64,000 nt of DNA from Natronococcus occultus SP4 (lineage in GTDB: Archaea; Halobacteriota; Halobacteria; Halobacteriales; Natrialbaceae): assembly GCF_000328685.1 (NCBI RefSeq), contig NC_019974.1:3463001-3527000 (forward strand). Reading direction: 5' to 3'. A model generated the notes under the pieces. The model saw nothing but the letters and a program-made list of their open reading frames with translations. It did no database searches and had not been told where the DNA came from. Both the position numbers and the translations under genes were made by a program. Positions 42,667-51,925 of the stretch are shown piece by piece; the stretch's first letter is position 1, and the number at the start of each line of letters is the position of its first letter.

Positions 42667-43210
42667 TCGCCAGGATCGTCTCCTGCTGTTTCTCGGTCAA
42701 ATCGGATAGCCCGACGTCTGAAGCCGACTGGCGCTCCGATTGCGAGTCGTCGTCCTCGGTGCTTACGTCGGGACCGTGATCGTGGTCGACCGCCCCTTCG
42801 TGGTAGATCATAGCGTCATCGTTCGATTCGGATTCGATTTCATCGTGGATCGCGTCGTTGTCGATCCCGTCGGTCACAGAGGGAGGAGCGGAATTCACCT
42901 CCGACACATCGTCGTCCCCCTCCGGCTCGTCGTCGCGGTCGATCGACGGCTCGTGCTCCGGTCCTGTTTTCTCGGTCGTCATCGTTTTTTCGTCGGCCGT
43001 TTCCTCGTCGTCTTCTATTTCCGGGTCGCCGTACTCATTGAGCACGCGCTCGACGAGATCAGTCGTCGCGAAGCTAATCTCCTCAGCGAGCTCCTCCATG
43101 GATGTGCCGGGCCGCTGTTCTGCGGTATCCAGAATCTGTTTGTGGAGGACTGCTCGTGGAACAATGCGATCAGTATCGGTACGCCCCTCAGTGGTTGCAG
43201 TATTGTTCAT
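42539..43210 (-). pseudogene. two-HTH protein paralog 3, fused to an epimerase remnant
   Basis: A 223-residue frame. The N-terminal domain (VPRAVLHKQILDTAEQRPGT, SMEELAEEI, TTDLVERVLNEYGDP) is complete and close to paralog 1, followed by an acidic linker of about 110 residues. The winged HTH breaks after LTEKQQETILAI: the sequence continues without a stop into GNGRQAKSFMHIDDCIDA, an epimerase segment, and then out-of-frame residues to a chance stop. The junction lies at about 42660-42672. The wing, coiled coil and C-terminal motif of the family are lost. The promoter block at 43260-43325 is shared with paralog 2. It is either a broken gene or a new N-terminal-domain-only protein. Confidence 0.75.
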
Positions 43211-43259
43211 ATGTCTCCTCCTACCTATGTAACGTACACTGAGGTACTATCTACCGGTT

Positions 43260-43325
43260 CTTATACGTTTTTCAGTAGGATGATAATTACACTTGCTCCG
43301 ATTACTCTAGTGATGAATAGAAGCG
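43260..43325 (-). promoter_or_regulatory. shared upstream block of two-HTH paralog 3
   Basis: CTTATACGTTTTTCAGT (43260-43276) is identical to the sequence upstream of paralog 2. On the coding strand ACGTATAAG is a TATA-like box about 50 nt before ATG 43210. Similarity extends about 45 bp further upstream (AATTACACT, CTCCGATTAC, GATGAATAGAAG). Confidence 0.55.
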
Positions 43326-43378
43326 TCGGAAGATTGCTGATTTACGATAGTACTTCCAAGTATCAGCAGCCGTTATGA

Positions 43379-44697
43379 CAGTGGGAGGGCCGTCTGCGAG
43401 CGATGTCATCACCTAGTACGAGGGAAAGGACCCTCTCACAGCGTCGTTCGTCAAAAATACTCTGCTCGATTCCACGTATTCGGTTGCCCATTATCCGATA
43501 AATTCCAATTTTTCGGTGAACCGGTTGACACGGTCGCGATATATTGTGGTTGTATTTGCCAGCAGGCAGTTTAAATTGCTAACGTAAACGAAATAGATGC
43601 TTCTACGCTCTCCGGCCGGTCCGTCTCCTGCTGCGAAAAGCGGACTAAAACTAATTACTACCGGTGCTATACACCAGTACTTATGTAAATAGATCCGTTC
43701 GCCCTATTCCTCTCCGACTGAACGATTTTGTGCCTAACGACCGGTGCTGACGAACACTACTAAAACCAAGTCTGTAACCGGCTAGCGCGTGGCTACACGT
43801 CCAGTAGAATGGCCGGACATCGGACCTCGAGTGGGCAGGCAGACAGAGATCGATCACGCGTCATTCGACTGGGAACCAGCCACTGTCGCCCTCGGTTCTC
43901 TCGGCGTTGACATTCGCGAGAGCGAATTTCTCGTGTCACCTATCAAAATACTTGGTTTCTATAGCTGTAGACTATAGTAGCTCATTAGTAATATAGATCA
44001 GTTAATTCTGGACGGAGGTAGTATTGTGTATTTAATACAATCTCAGGGCCTCGAGATCGTTAGATCTCACTGAAGAAATTCCGATAAAGGTGCCGTATTT
44101 CTATGTAAGCCGGATGAAAATAGGCTGAGGACGAGTTCAATAATACTAGATGATGCTAAGATACACTATTTATTATAATCTACCGGCAAACTTGATTAAA
44201 TTGGAGTAATTTACGCTATAGGTAGACAAATATACAAATATCGAGGGGTAAAAGATCAAATATTACGTATTCTAGACATCAAATCCACAAATTATATTGT
44301 ATATTCTGCCCATTTCTGCAATATAACATTATAAATAGATGATTATTTTGTTTAGTTCGAAGTACTAGCGCGGATATGTCCTATTCAAATGATATGGAAT
44401 TCTAATATCTCAAAATGGTGCATGTCGAGCACCACGGGCGATTCCACCTCACGCTATTGGTCCCGGCCGAGTGGATCAGCTGACGATCAACAGGATGGGA
44501 CAATGGGGGAAAGACGGTATCAGTATGAGTTTGAACAGGACCCTAGTTTCGATCGTTGACACTCGAGATCTGTTGGTCCGAAAGAAACTATTTACACGGG
44601 CGTATCGACGAGGAGTAGAATTCGGCTGGTATATCGTCAATTAGAGTGATAAGACCGTCGACGACTACCAAGAGGCCCGTTCTTGAGGAAACGGACC
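43379..44697. other. AT-rich region without a supported gene
   Basis: About 1.3 kb, mostly well below the GC of the flanks. A 62-codon plus-strand frame at 43789-43977 has an ASFDWEPATVALGSLGVDIR segment but matches no family I know and is followed by AT-rich sequence. No RNA gene is recognised. The last part should contain the glmU promoter; GATCAACAGG and other sequence near 44486 show nothing further. It marks the right edge of the accessory region. Confidence 0.5.
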
Positions 44698-45882
44698 ATG
44701 TCCGAATACTCCGCGATCGTCTTGGCTGCCGGAGAGGGGACCCGCCTTCGACCGCTCACTCAGAACCGCCCCAAACCAATGCTCCCTGCGGCGACAAAAC
44801 CGATCCTCGAACACGTCTTCGACCAACTCATTGATGCCGGAATCTCCAAATTCGTCGTCGTCGTCGGCTACCGTTGCGACCGCGTCCAGTCGTACTTCGG
44901 ATCCACGTATCGGAACGTCCCAATCACCTACGTCACCCAGAAAAAACAACTTGGGACCGGCCACGCGGTGCTCGCGGCGGAATCAGAAGTGGATGATACC
45001 TGTCTGGTGATCAACGGGGACCAGATCGTCGACAGTCGAATCGTCGCCGACACCATAGCGCGGCACGATTCGGCCGCCGCTGCGACGATCGCGTTATTGC
45101 AGCGTCCGAACGTCGAACCCTACGGTGGTGTCCGCATCGGTGAGGACGATGTCGCGACGGAGATCGTCGAGAATCCGCGCGACGGGTACGGCTACTACCT
45201 CAATGCAGGCGTCTACATGCTTGAGCCTGCCGCATTCGATGCCGTTCGATCCGCGGAACCGTCGTTCGGCGAGCACCACCTCTTCGAAGGGCTGTCAAAG
45301 CTTATCGACTCGGGAGAGACCGTACGCGGGACCGTCTCCGAGGGACTATGGGTCGACGCGACGTATCCCTGGGATCTCCTCGACGTCTCGTTCGAACTGT
45401 TCGATAGGGGAGTCGTCACTAGTAGTCCCGTAATCAGCGGTCGCGAGACGACTGTTCACGACGAAGCGATAATACGCGATCCCATCATACTAGACCAAGA
45501 CTGTGCGATCGGCCCGGACGCGGTCGTCGGCCCCTACGTCTGTCTCGGCGAAAACACAACGGTCGGCGCCAACGCCGTCCTCGAGCGAAGCGTCGTCGAC
45601 GACGATACGACGATCGGTGCCAACGCGACCGTCGTCGACTGCGTCACCGGAACCGGCGTCGAGATCGGCCCGGGATCGACGATTCCGGGCGGTCCGGGCG
45701 ACGTCCGCGTCGGCGACACCGTCTACGAGGACGAAGCCCTCGGCGCCGTGCTGGCCGACCGCGTCACCGACCGGGGCGGAGTCACGTACGTCCCGGGCGC
45801 GCTCGTCGGCCCGGAGACGGAGATCCAGAGCGGAGCGACGATCCGTGGGACGCTGGCGGGCGGCACGGAGGTGCGATCCTGA
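44698..45882 (+). CDS. glmU: GlmU-like sugar-1-phosphate nucleotidylyltransferase
   Basis: A 394-residue protein. The N-terminal nucleotidyltransferase domain has IVLAAGEGTRLRPLTQNRPK, KPML, KQLGTGHAVLAAE, LVINGDQIV (metal Asp) and VENPRDGYGYYLNAGVYMLE. From about residue 250 comes a left-handed beta-helix of hexapeptide repeats (VHDEAIIRDPIILDQDCAIG, PDAVVGPYVCLGENTTVGAN). Archaeal GlmU-like enzymes of this architecture make UDP-GlcNAc from GlcNAc-1-P or GlcN-1-P. The acetyltransferase activity of the C-terminal domain is inferred only. ATG 44698 gives MSEYSAIVLAAG; an upstream TTG (44683) is in frame. Its stop TGA shares its last base with the ATG of glmS, so the two are translationally coupled. 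Confidence 0.85.
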   Translation: MSEYSAIVLAAGEGTRLRPLTQNRPKPMLPAATKPILEHVFDQLIDAGISKFVVVVGYRCDRVQSYFGSTYRNVPITYVTQKKQLGTGHAVLAAESEVDDTCLVINGDQIVDSRIVADTIARHDSAAAATIALLQRPNVEPYGGVRIGEDDVATEIVENPRDGYGYYLNAGVYMLEPAAFDAVRSAEPSFGEHHLFEGLSKLIDSGETVRGTVSEGLWVDATYPWDLLDVSFELFDRGVVTSSPVISGRETTVHDEAIIRDPIILDQDCAIGPDAVVGPYVCLGENTTVGANAVLERSVVDDDTTIGANATVVDCVTGTGVEIGPGSTIPGGPGDVRVGDTVYEDEALGAVLADRVTDRGGVTYVPGALVGPETEIQSGATIRGTLAGGTEVRS

Positions 45883-47675
45883 TGTGTGGCATTATCGGCT
45901 ACGCGGGCGCCCAGGCCGACCGTCCGGTCCTCGAGGTGCTCTCGAACGGGCTCTCGCGGCTCGAGTACCGTGGCTACGACTCGGCCGGAATCGCGGTCGC
46001 TCCGGAGATGTCGGTCTACAAGCGCAAGGGTGACCTCGACGTTCTCGAGGAGCAGCTTCCCGACGCGCCCGTCGGTGCTCTGGCCGGGATCGGACACACC
46101 CGCTGGAGCACCCACGGGCCGCCCTCCGACGAGAACGCCCACCCCCACACCGACTGCGAGGACGGCGTCGCGGTCGTCCACAACGGGATCATCGAGAACT
46201 ACCGGGAGCTGCGCGACGACCTCGAAGCCGCGGGCCACGAGTTCGACAGCGAGACCGACACCGAGGTCGTTCCCCACCTGATCGAGGCGGCACTCGAGCA
46301 GGGCGCCGACGCCGATTCCGCGTTTCGCCAGGCGATCGGACGACTCGAGGGGAGCTACGCCGTGGCTGCGGTGTTTCGCGGCCGTGAGGAGGTGTACGCG
46401 ACGCGACGCCAGTCCCCGCTCGTGCTCGGCGTCGACGACGGCTGTGCCCTGCTGGCCAGCGACGTGCCCGCCTTCCTCGAGTACACCGACGAGGTCGTCT
46501 ACCTCGAGGACGGGCAGTTCGCGACGATCAGACCCAGCGGGATCGAGGTTCGGGACCAGCGGGGCGCGCTCGTCGACGTCTCGGTCGAGACCGTCGACTG
46601 GGACCCGGAAGACGCGGGCAAGAGCGGCTACGACCACTACATGCGCAAGGAGATCTACGAGCAGCCCCGCGCGCTCCGGGAGTGTCTCCGCGGCCGTCCC
46701 CAGCCGTTCGAGGAGGCGATCTCGATCGAGGAGCTCGAGGAGCTTCCGCGACCAACGGAGGTGCAGTTCGTCGCCTGTGGAACGTCGTACCACGCGTCGC
46801 TGTACGCCACCCGGCTGTTCCGTGAGCACGGCGTTCGCGCAACCGCTTTCCTCGCCAGCGAGTACGACATCGAGACCGTGCCGGTCGACGAGGGGACGCT
46901 GGTCGTCGGCGTCACCCAGAGCGGGGAGACCGCCGACACCCTGCGCGCGCTTCGGACGGCCAACGGCGTCGGCGCACGAACCCTCGCCGTAACGAACGTC
47001 GTCGGGAGTTCGGCCGCGCGGGAAACCGACCACACGATGTACATCCGGGCCGGTCCGGAGATCGGTGTCGCCGCGACCAAGACCTTCGTGAGCCAGCAGG
47101 TCGCGCTGGCAATGCTCTCGAGCGCGCTTACCGGCGACTGCTCCCGGGAGTTCGTGGAGTCGCTTCGGGCGTTACCCGATCAGATTCAGTCGATCCTCGA
47201 CGGTTCCCGAGCGGAGGAGATCGCCGAGGAGTACGTTCACGCGGACGCGTACTTCTTCATCGGTCGCGGGTACGCCACGCCGGTCGCGCTCGAGGGCGCC
47301 CTGAAGATGAAAGAGATCACGTACAGACACGCCGAGGGGTTCGCCGCCGGCGAGCTGAAACACGGTCCGCTCGCGCTCGTCACCGAGCGGACGCCGGTGT
47401 TCGCGCTGGTCACCGGTGATTCGAACACCGAGCGGATGCTCGGTAACGTCAAAGAGGTCGAAGCCCGCGGGGCGCCGGTGGTCGCCGTCACCGACGATCC
47501 AGGTCTCATCGAAGCCCACGCCGAACACGTCCTCCGGGTCCCCGAAACCCACTGGCGGTTCTTCCCGATCCTGGCGAACGTCCAGCTCCAGCTGCTGGCT
47601 TACTGGGTCGCACACCGCCTCGGGCGGTCGATCGACAAACCCCGAAACCTCGCGAAAAGTGTCACCGTCGAGTAG
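45882..47675 (+). CDS. glmS: glutamine-fructose-6-phosphate aminotransferase (isomerising)
   Basis: A 597-residue enzyme making glucosamine-6-phosphate from fructose-6-phosphate and glutamine. The class-II glutaminase starts MCGIIGYAG, with Cys2 as nucleophile; YRGYDSAGIAV, HTRWSTHG, and HNGIIENYRELRDDLE complete the site. Two SIS domains follow: VQFVACGTSYHASLYATRLF and GVTQSGETADTLRALR; then YFFIGRGYATPVALEGALKM and KEITYRHAEGFAAGELKHGP. The C-terminus KPRNLAKSVTVE is the conserved end. It overlaps glmU by one base, so glmU-glmS form an operon supplying UDP-GlcNAc for the neighbouring glycan genes and the S-layer. Confidence 0.97.
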   Translation: MCGIIGYAGAQADRPVLEVLSNGLSRLEYRGYDSAGIAVAPEMSVYKRKGDLDVLEEQLPDAPVGALAGIGHTRWSTHGPPSDENAHPHTDCEDGVAVVHNGIIENYRELRDDLEAAGHEFDSETDTEVVPHLIEAALEQGADADSAFRQAIGRLEGSYAVAAVFRGREEVYATRRQSPLVLGVDDGCALLASDVPAFLEYTDEVVYLEDGQFATIRPSGIEVRDQRGALVDVSVETVDWDPEDAGKSGYDHYMRKEIYEQPRALRECLRGRPQPFEEAISIEELEELPRPTEVQFVACGTSYHASLYATRLFREHGVRATAFLASEYDIETVPVDEGTLVVGVTQSGETADTLRALRTANGVGARTLAVTNVVGSSAARETDHTMYIRAGPEIGVAATKTFVSQQVALAMLSSALTGDCSREFVESLRALPDQIQSILDGSRAEEIAEEYVHADAYFFIGRGYATPVALEGALKMKEITYRHAEGFAAGELKHGPLALVTERTPVFALVTGDSNTERMLGNVKEVEARGAPVVAVTDDPGLIEAHAEHVLRVPETHWRFFPILANVQLQLLAYWVAHRLGRSIDKPRNLAKSVTVE

Positions 47676-47677
47676 TC

Positions 47678-49633
47678 CTACTCCGTGACGTCCTCGTCGA
47701 CGCTCGCGCGGCGGCGCAGCCACTCGAGACCCAGCGCGCCGCTGACGACGCCGACGCCCGCCGTGAAGCCGGGCATCTCATCGGCCTCGTCGCTATCGGC
47801 CGTCCCGTCGTCCTCGTCGCCGTTCTGGTCCGCCGCGGAACTGTTCTCGTCGACGTCCCGGGCTCCGTCGTTCGAGTCCTCGGCCGTCGATCCGTCGTTG
47901 CCGGGATCGTCGGTTTCGTTGTCGCCGTCGTCGGTCGAGTTCGCCTCGCTCCCTGCTTCCTCGCCGGCGTAGCCGTCGTCCTCGCCGTCGGTTCCGGAGC
48001 TATCGTCGTCCCGATTCCCCTCGCTCGATCCGCCAGCGTCGGAGTCGTCCGTCGTTCCGTCCGACCCGTCGTTCGGGTCGTCGCCGGGGTCGGTCCCGTC
48101 TCCGGACTCGCTTCCCTCCTCGAGACCGTCGTCCTCGGCGTCGTCGCTCGAGCTCCCGTCCTCGGGGTCGCTTCCCGCCTCGTCGGGTTCGGAATCGGCC
48201 TCGTCGCTCCCTTCCGGCTCGCTCCCGGAGTCGTCGGTATCGTCCGTTTCGGAATTGCCGTCCGACTCGTCCTCGGAATCGGAGTCGTCGGACTCCTCTT
48301 CGGCATCGTCCTCCGGTTCGTTGTCGGCACCCTCGTCCTCGGACTCGCCGTCCTCCGAATCCTCGTCCCCATCGGTCGCCTCGCCGTCGCCCGCCCGGAT
48401 CGCCACCAGCCGCTCGCCGTCCTCGTCTCCGCTCGCCGAGGCGTAGACCGTGTCCTCGCTCGCGGCGTACCACTCGGACAGGTCGCCGATGTCGAGGTCG
48501 GCGTGGGTGAACGTCCACTGCTCGGTCCCGTCCTCGAGGTCGAACCCGTACAGCGCGTCGACCGTTTCGTCGCCCGGGTAGTAGGGGACGATGACCGTCT
48601 CGCCGACGATTACGGGACGGCGCCAGGCGTCGGTTCCGCCGCCTTCGCTCCAGCTCTCGGGCTCTCCGGGGACTGCGCTCGAGAACTCGTGTCGGTCCGT
48701 CGTCACCCGCGTCTCGTCGGTCATCGCCGGCGGGAACCTGTAGCTGAGTCGTTCGCGCTCCGTCCCGGTTTCGGCGTCCAGCACGGGGTAGGTTTCCCCG
48801 TCGCCGATCGAGCCGGTGTACACCCGGTCCTCGGTCGCCATCACGTAGCCGTGGGGGTCCCACCGCCACTGCTCCCAGTAGGTCCAGCTGGTCTCGCCGG
48901 TCGCCGCGTCGAACGCGGCGAACCCCGCGGTGCCCTCGTGGCCGGTGCCCTCGCCGACGGCCGCATAGACGGTCCCGTCCGTGACCGCGACGGGCAGCGC
49001 CGCGAACCCGACGTCGGCGTCCTCGACGTCCGCGGCCGCGTCGGCGTCCGTCCGCTCGAGGACGACCTCCTCCCGTCGCCAGATCGTCTCCCCGTCGGCT
49101 GCGTCGATCGCGAGCAACTCGCCGTCCGCGACGAGGTAGACGGCGTCGTCGACGACGGTGGGAGCCGTCGACTCGCCGTCGAGGGACGTCGTCCACCGCG
49201 GGTCGCCGCTGGCGGCCGCGAGCGCCGTGAGCTGCCCGCCGCCGACGTAGACGGTGTCCCCGGCGACGGCCGGAACGCCGGCGGCGTCGATCCCGTCGGC
49301 GGTCCACCGCACCGAGCCGTCCGCGTCCTCGAGCGCGTGGAGCTCGCTCCCGGTCCGGAGGTAGACCGCGTCGCCGACGGCCGCGAGATCGCCCGTCCGG
49401 TCGTAGCTCCAGGCTATCGTCTCGGGTTCGGGAAACGCGCCGTCCGCGGGAACGAATCCCGTGTTGCCCGCGTTCCCGCGGGAGGACGACCATCCTTGCT
49501 CCGCTTCGGCGGTCGTTCCATCGACGGTCGCTGTCCCGGACTCAGCCCCTGCGGTTCCGACGGCGGTCAGCGCGGCCCCCGCCGCGAGCGCTACACCGGT
49601 CGAAAGTACGGATCGACGGCGCCAGTGTGCCAT
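47678..49633 (-). CDS. secreted PQQ-like beta-propeller protein with acidic linker and PGF-CTERM-like tail
   Basis: A 651-residue protein. The N-terminus MAHWRRRSVLSTGVALAAGA is a Tat signal. Seven or so WD/PQQ-like blades span residues 45-410 (WSYDRTGDLAAVGDAVYLRT, LHALEDADGSVRWTADGIDA, FAAFDAATGETSWTYWEQWR and others with AxDxxTGxxxW-type repeats). A Glu/Asp/Ser/Gly-only linker of about 200 residues follows. The tail is PGFTAGVGVVSGALGLEWLR followed by RRAS, a PGF-CTERM-like archaeosortase signal: motif, hydrophobic segment, basic end. It is therefore exported folded and probably anchored to a lipid at the cell surface. Ligand or enzyme activity is unknown. Confidence 0.8.
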   Translation of the reverse strand: MAHWRRRSVLSTGVALAAGAALTAVGTAGAESGTATVDGTTAEAEQGWSSSRGNAGNTGFVPADGAFPEPETIAWSYDRTGDLAAVGDAVYLRTGSELHALEDADGSVRWTADGIDAAGVPAVAGDTVYVGGGQLTALAAASGDPRWTTSLDGESTAPTVVDDAVYLVADGELLAIDAADGETIWRREEVVLERTDADAAADVEDADVGFAALPVAVTDGTVYAAVGEGTGHEGTAGFAAFDAATGETSWTYWEQWRWDPHGYVMATEDRVYTGSIGDGETYPVLDAETGTERERLSYRFPPAMTDETRVTTDRHEFSSAVPGEPESWSEGGGTDAWRRPVIVGETVIVPYYPGDETVDALYGFDLEDGTEQWTFTHADLDIGDLSEWYAASEDTVYASASGDEDGERLVAIRAGDGEATDGDEDSEDGESEDEGADNEPEDDAEEESDDSDSEDESDGNSETDDTDDSGSEPEGSDEADSEPDEAGSDPEDGSSSDDAEDDGLEEGSESGDGTDPGDDPNDGSDGTTDDSDAGGSSEGNRDDDSSGTDGEDDGYAGEEAGSEANSTDDGDNETDDPGNDGSTAEDSNDGARDVDENSSAADQNGDEDDGTADSDEADEMPGFTAGVGVVSGALGLEWLRRRASVDEDVTE

Positions 49634-49899
49634 ACTCACTCTCTCTTCGGCGTCGGGCATTGCTATCCGGTTGCTACCGGAGAATTTGTTCTATACACAA
49701 CTGTTCTAAACAATTGTATCGTCGAATATTGACTCAATATACTGCCGATCGATACGAAGCCGTGATTCGGAGCTGTCGCGATCGTTCCGTCGTCTCTACG
49801 GGTAGTAACGATCCACTAACTTCTCGAAATAATCCCAGTACGGGCGCCCGGCGAGGGGACAGAATTCGTCGTGAGCTACGGCCTTCGAGCGTCCGCTGT

Positions 49900-50655
49900 C
49901 TACGACTCCGCCCTCCGGGGCGGTTCCAGCCGGCGCTCGACCGCCTCGAGGACGCGCCCGAGGACGTCGGGATCGTCGCTGGGACGGCCGACACTGACCG
50001 CGTCGGCGCCGTAGTCGGCGTACTCCCGGACGGTTTCGTCGTCGCGGACGCCGTTGTTCGCGATCACGCACAGCTCGGTCGCCGCGGCGACCTCGGCGAT
50101 CACCGACTCGGTGTCCATCGCGTCGACGTGGACGAACGCCGCGCCCGCGTCCTCGAGTTCGGCCGCGAGAACGGGCAGGTCGACCCCCGGGACCTCCGCG
50201 CGGACTTTGACTCCGACGACTGCCCCTGTCTCGGCCGCGCGGGCGACGTACTCGCTGAGCCGTTCGCCGTCCCGCAACAGCGTCTCGCCGCAGCCGACGG
50301 CACAGAGCTCGTCCTGGCGACAGTGGGCGTTGACCTCGAGGACGGCGTTCCGGTCCCGACAGACTCGGGCCGCGTCGACGACCGGGCCGGGTGTTGCGCT
50401 GCGGACGTTGAACCCCGGACGGATCGGGACGTCCTCGAGTGCGGCCAGCTGCGCGTCGACGAACGCGAGCGGATCCTCGGGGAGGAACTCGGTCCGATCG
50501 CGGTCCCGGACCATCTCCCGGGCCGCAGCTCTCGACTCCGGGTCGAGGGCGATCCCGCCGAGGAACGCGGCGCCCGCGTAGTCGGCCCCGGCGCGGGCCC
50601 AGTCGGCGTCGGCCTCGCCGCTGAGACTCGCCAGCGCGAGCGGGGGTTCGAACAT
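49900..50655 (-). CDS. tRNA-dihydrouridine-synthase-like flavoprotein
   Basis: A 251-residue TIM-barrel protein. MFEPPLALASLSGEADADWA resembles the start of the DUS family. RSATPGPVVDAARVCRDRNA, VLEVNAHCRQDELCAVGCGE (active-site cysteine region), GVKVRAEVPGVDLPVLAAEL, VHVDAMD, and CVIANNGVRDDETVREYADY (phosphate/FMN loop with GADAVSVGRP) place it in the DUS-like FMN-binding group found next to cofD in haloarchaea and methanogens. Whether it acts on tRNA or a cofactor is not established. Its ATG follows the cofD stop after one nucleotide, so they form a pair. Confidence 0.75.
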   Translation of the reverse strand: MFEPPLALASLSGEADADWARAGADYAGAAFLGGIALDPESRAAAREMVRDRDRTEFLPEDPLAFVDAQLAALEDVPIRPGFNVRSATPGPVVDAARVCRDRNAVLEVNAHCRQDELCAVGCGETLLRDGERLSEYVARAAETGAVVGVKVRAEVPGVDLPVLAAELEDAGAAFVHVDAMDTESVIAEVAAATELCVIANNGVRDDETVREYADYGADAVSVGRPSDDPDVLGRVLEAVERRLEPPRRAES

Positions 50656-50656
50656 C

Positions 50657-51649
50657 TCAGCGCACCCGCCCGAGGGCGTCCGCGACCGCGCCGAGGACGC
50701 GCTCGGCGTCGGCCGGCTCGTCGATTCGGATGTCGGTTCGGACCGTCGGCGCCTCGAAGCTCGTCCCGTCGTCCTCGTCGAGCACGAACGCGTCGGCGAA
50801 GGGGTAGGCCCCGGGAAGCCCCGGTGTCCCGGGCTCGTAGCCGACCGCGTCCATCAGCTCCGCGGCGGGCCCCGAGAACGCCTCGTCGCCGAGGAAGGGT
50901 GAGACGGCGACGACGGTCGTCTCCGCGAGCGCGTCGGCGATCCCCGGTACCGCCAGCATCGGGCCGACGCTGGTGACGGGGTTCGAGGGGCCGACGACGA
51001 CGGGGTCGGACAGGGCCTCGAGGACGCCGGGGGCGGGGGCGGCGCTCTCGGCGCCGCGGAACTCGACGTCCTCGACGGTCGGCTCGCCGCGCTCGGCGAT
51101 CCAGTACTCCTGGAAGTGCATCGGGCCCTCGGGGGTGTGGACGATACTCGCGACAGGGTCGTCGCTCATCGGCAGGAGGTCGAACGCCAGATCGAAGGCG
51201 TCGGCGAGCGTTTCGGTCGCCTCGCTCAGCGAGTCGCCCCGATCGAGGAGGCTCGTCCTGGTGATGTGGACGGCCCGATCGCGGTCGCCGATCGTCATGA
51301 ACTCCGCGACCCCCGAGAACCGACGCCAGTTCGCGAGCTCCCGGCCCGCAGTCTGTCGGTCGGCGGCGAGGTACTGCGGGCCCGTCGGCAGCCCCGCGGC
51401 GTCGGCGAGCGCGAACAGCTCGGCGTTGGTCTCGTGGGTGTCGTCCTCGATCCCCCACCACGTCTCGCGGTCGAGGACGTCCCCGCCCTGGAAGAGGACG
51501 GTGTCGACGTCTGGCGAGACGAACAGTCCCCCGAGCTCGATGTCGTCGCCGGTGTTGGCGACGACCGTCGTCTCCGCCGGCGAGAACGCGGCCTCGAGGC
51601 CGTCGAGCAGCTTCGGCGTCCCGGTCCCCCCGGAGAGAAACGTGACCAT
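50657..51649 (-). CDS. cofD: 2-phospho-L-lactate transferase (F420 biosynthesis)
   Basis: A 330-residue enzyme transferring phosphoenolpyruvyl- or lactyl-2-phospho groups to Fo, making F420-0. Signatures: [20 protein letters not shown] at the N-terminus; [20 protein letters not shown] with the metal-binding aspartates; [20 protein letters not shown], then [26 protein letters not shown], and [20 protein letters not shown] (nucleotide loop). The chosen ATG gives the standard [10 protein letters not shown] start; an open frame extending to 51844 lacks halophilic composition. It is followed after one base by the DUS-like gene. F420 is used by many haloarchaeal reductases. Confidence 0.92.
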   Translation of the reverse strand: MVTFLSGGTGTPKLLDGLEAAFSPAETTVVANTGDDIELGGLFVSPDVDTVLFQGGDVLDRETWWGIEDDTHETNAELFALADAAGLPTGPQYLAADRQTAGRELANWRRFSGVAEFMTIGDRDRAVHITRTSLLDRGDSLSEATETLADAFDLAFDLLPMSDDPVASIVHTPEGPMHFQEYWIAERGEPTVEDVEFRGAESAAPAPGVLEALSDPVVVGPSNPVTSVGPMLAVPGIADALAETTVVAVSPFLGDEAFSGPAAELMDAVGYEPGTPGLPGAYPFADAFVLDEDDGTSFEAPTVRTDIRIDEPADAERVLGAVADALGRVR

Positions 51650-51925
51650 ACACGGGAGTCTCGAGCGAGGACGCCAAATGCGTTGCGACCCCGCCGTGGT
51701 CAGAGGCGTGCAGATGCCATCGAACAGCTCACAGGTTCCCCTGCGAGAACGGTAATCACGGGCAGAACAGATAACGGAGTAGCAAGTGACCGCAATGGCA
51801 GCTGTCAAAAGTTGTGTGCTGAGCAGAGAGGATAGATTCAGCACAGCGAGGTTACGATCTTTATCGAATCGTCAGCTCGGTTTCGGTCCCCATCGAAGGA
51901 CTGCCGGAGATGATGCAAGCGAACT

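Noticed and set aside
43789..43977. 62-codon frame in the AT-rich gap
   Set aside because: No family similarity that I can see, and surrounded by clearly non-coding AT-rich sequence.
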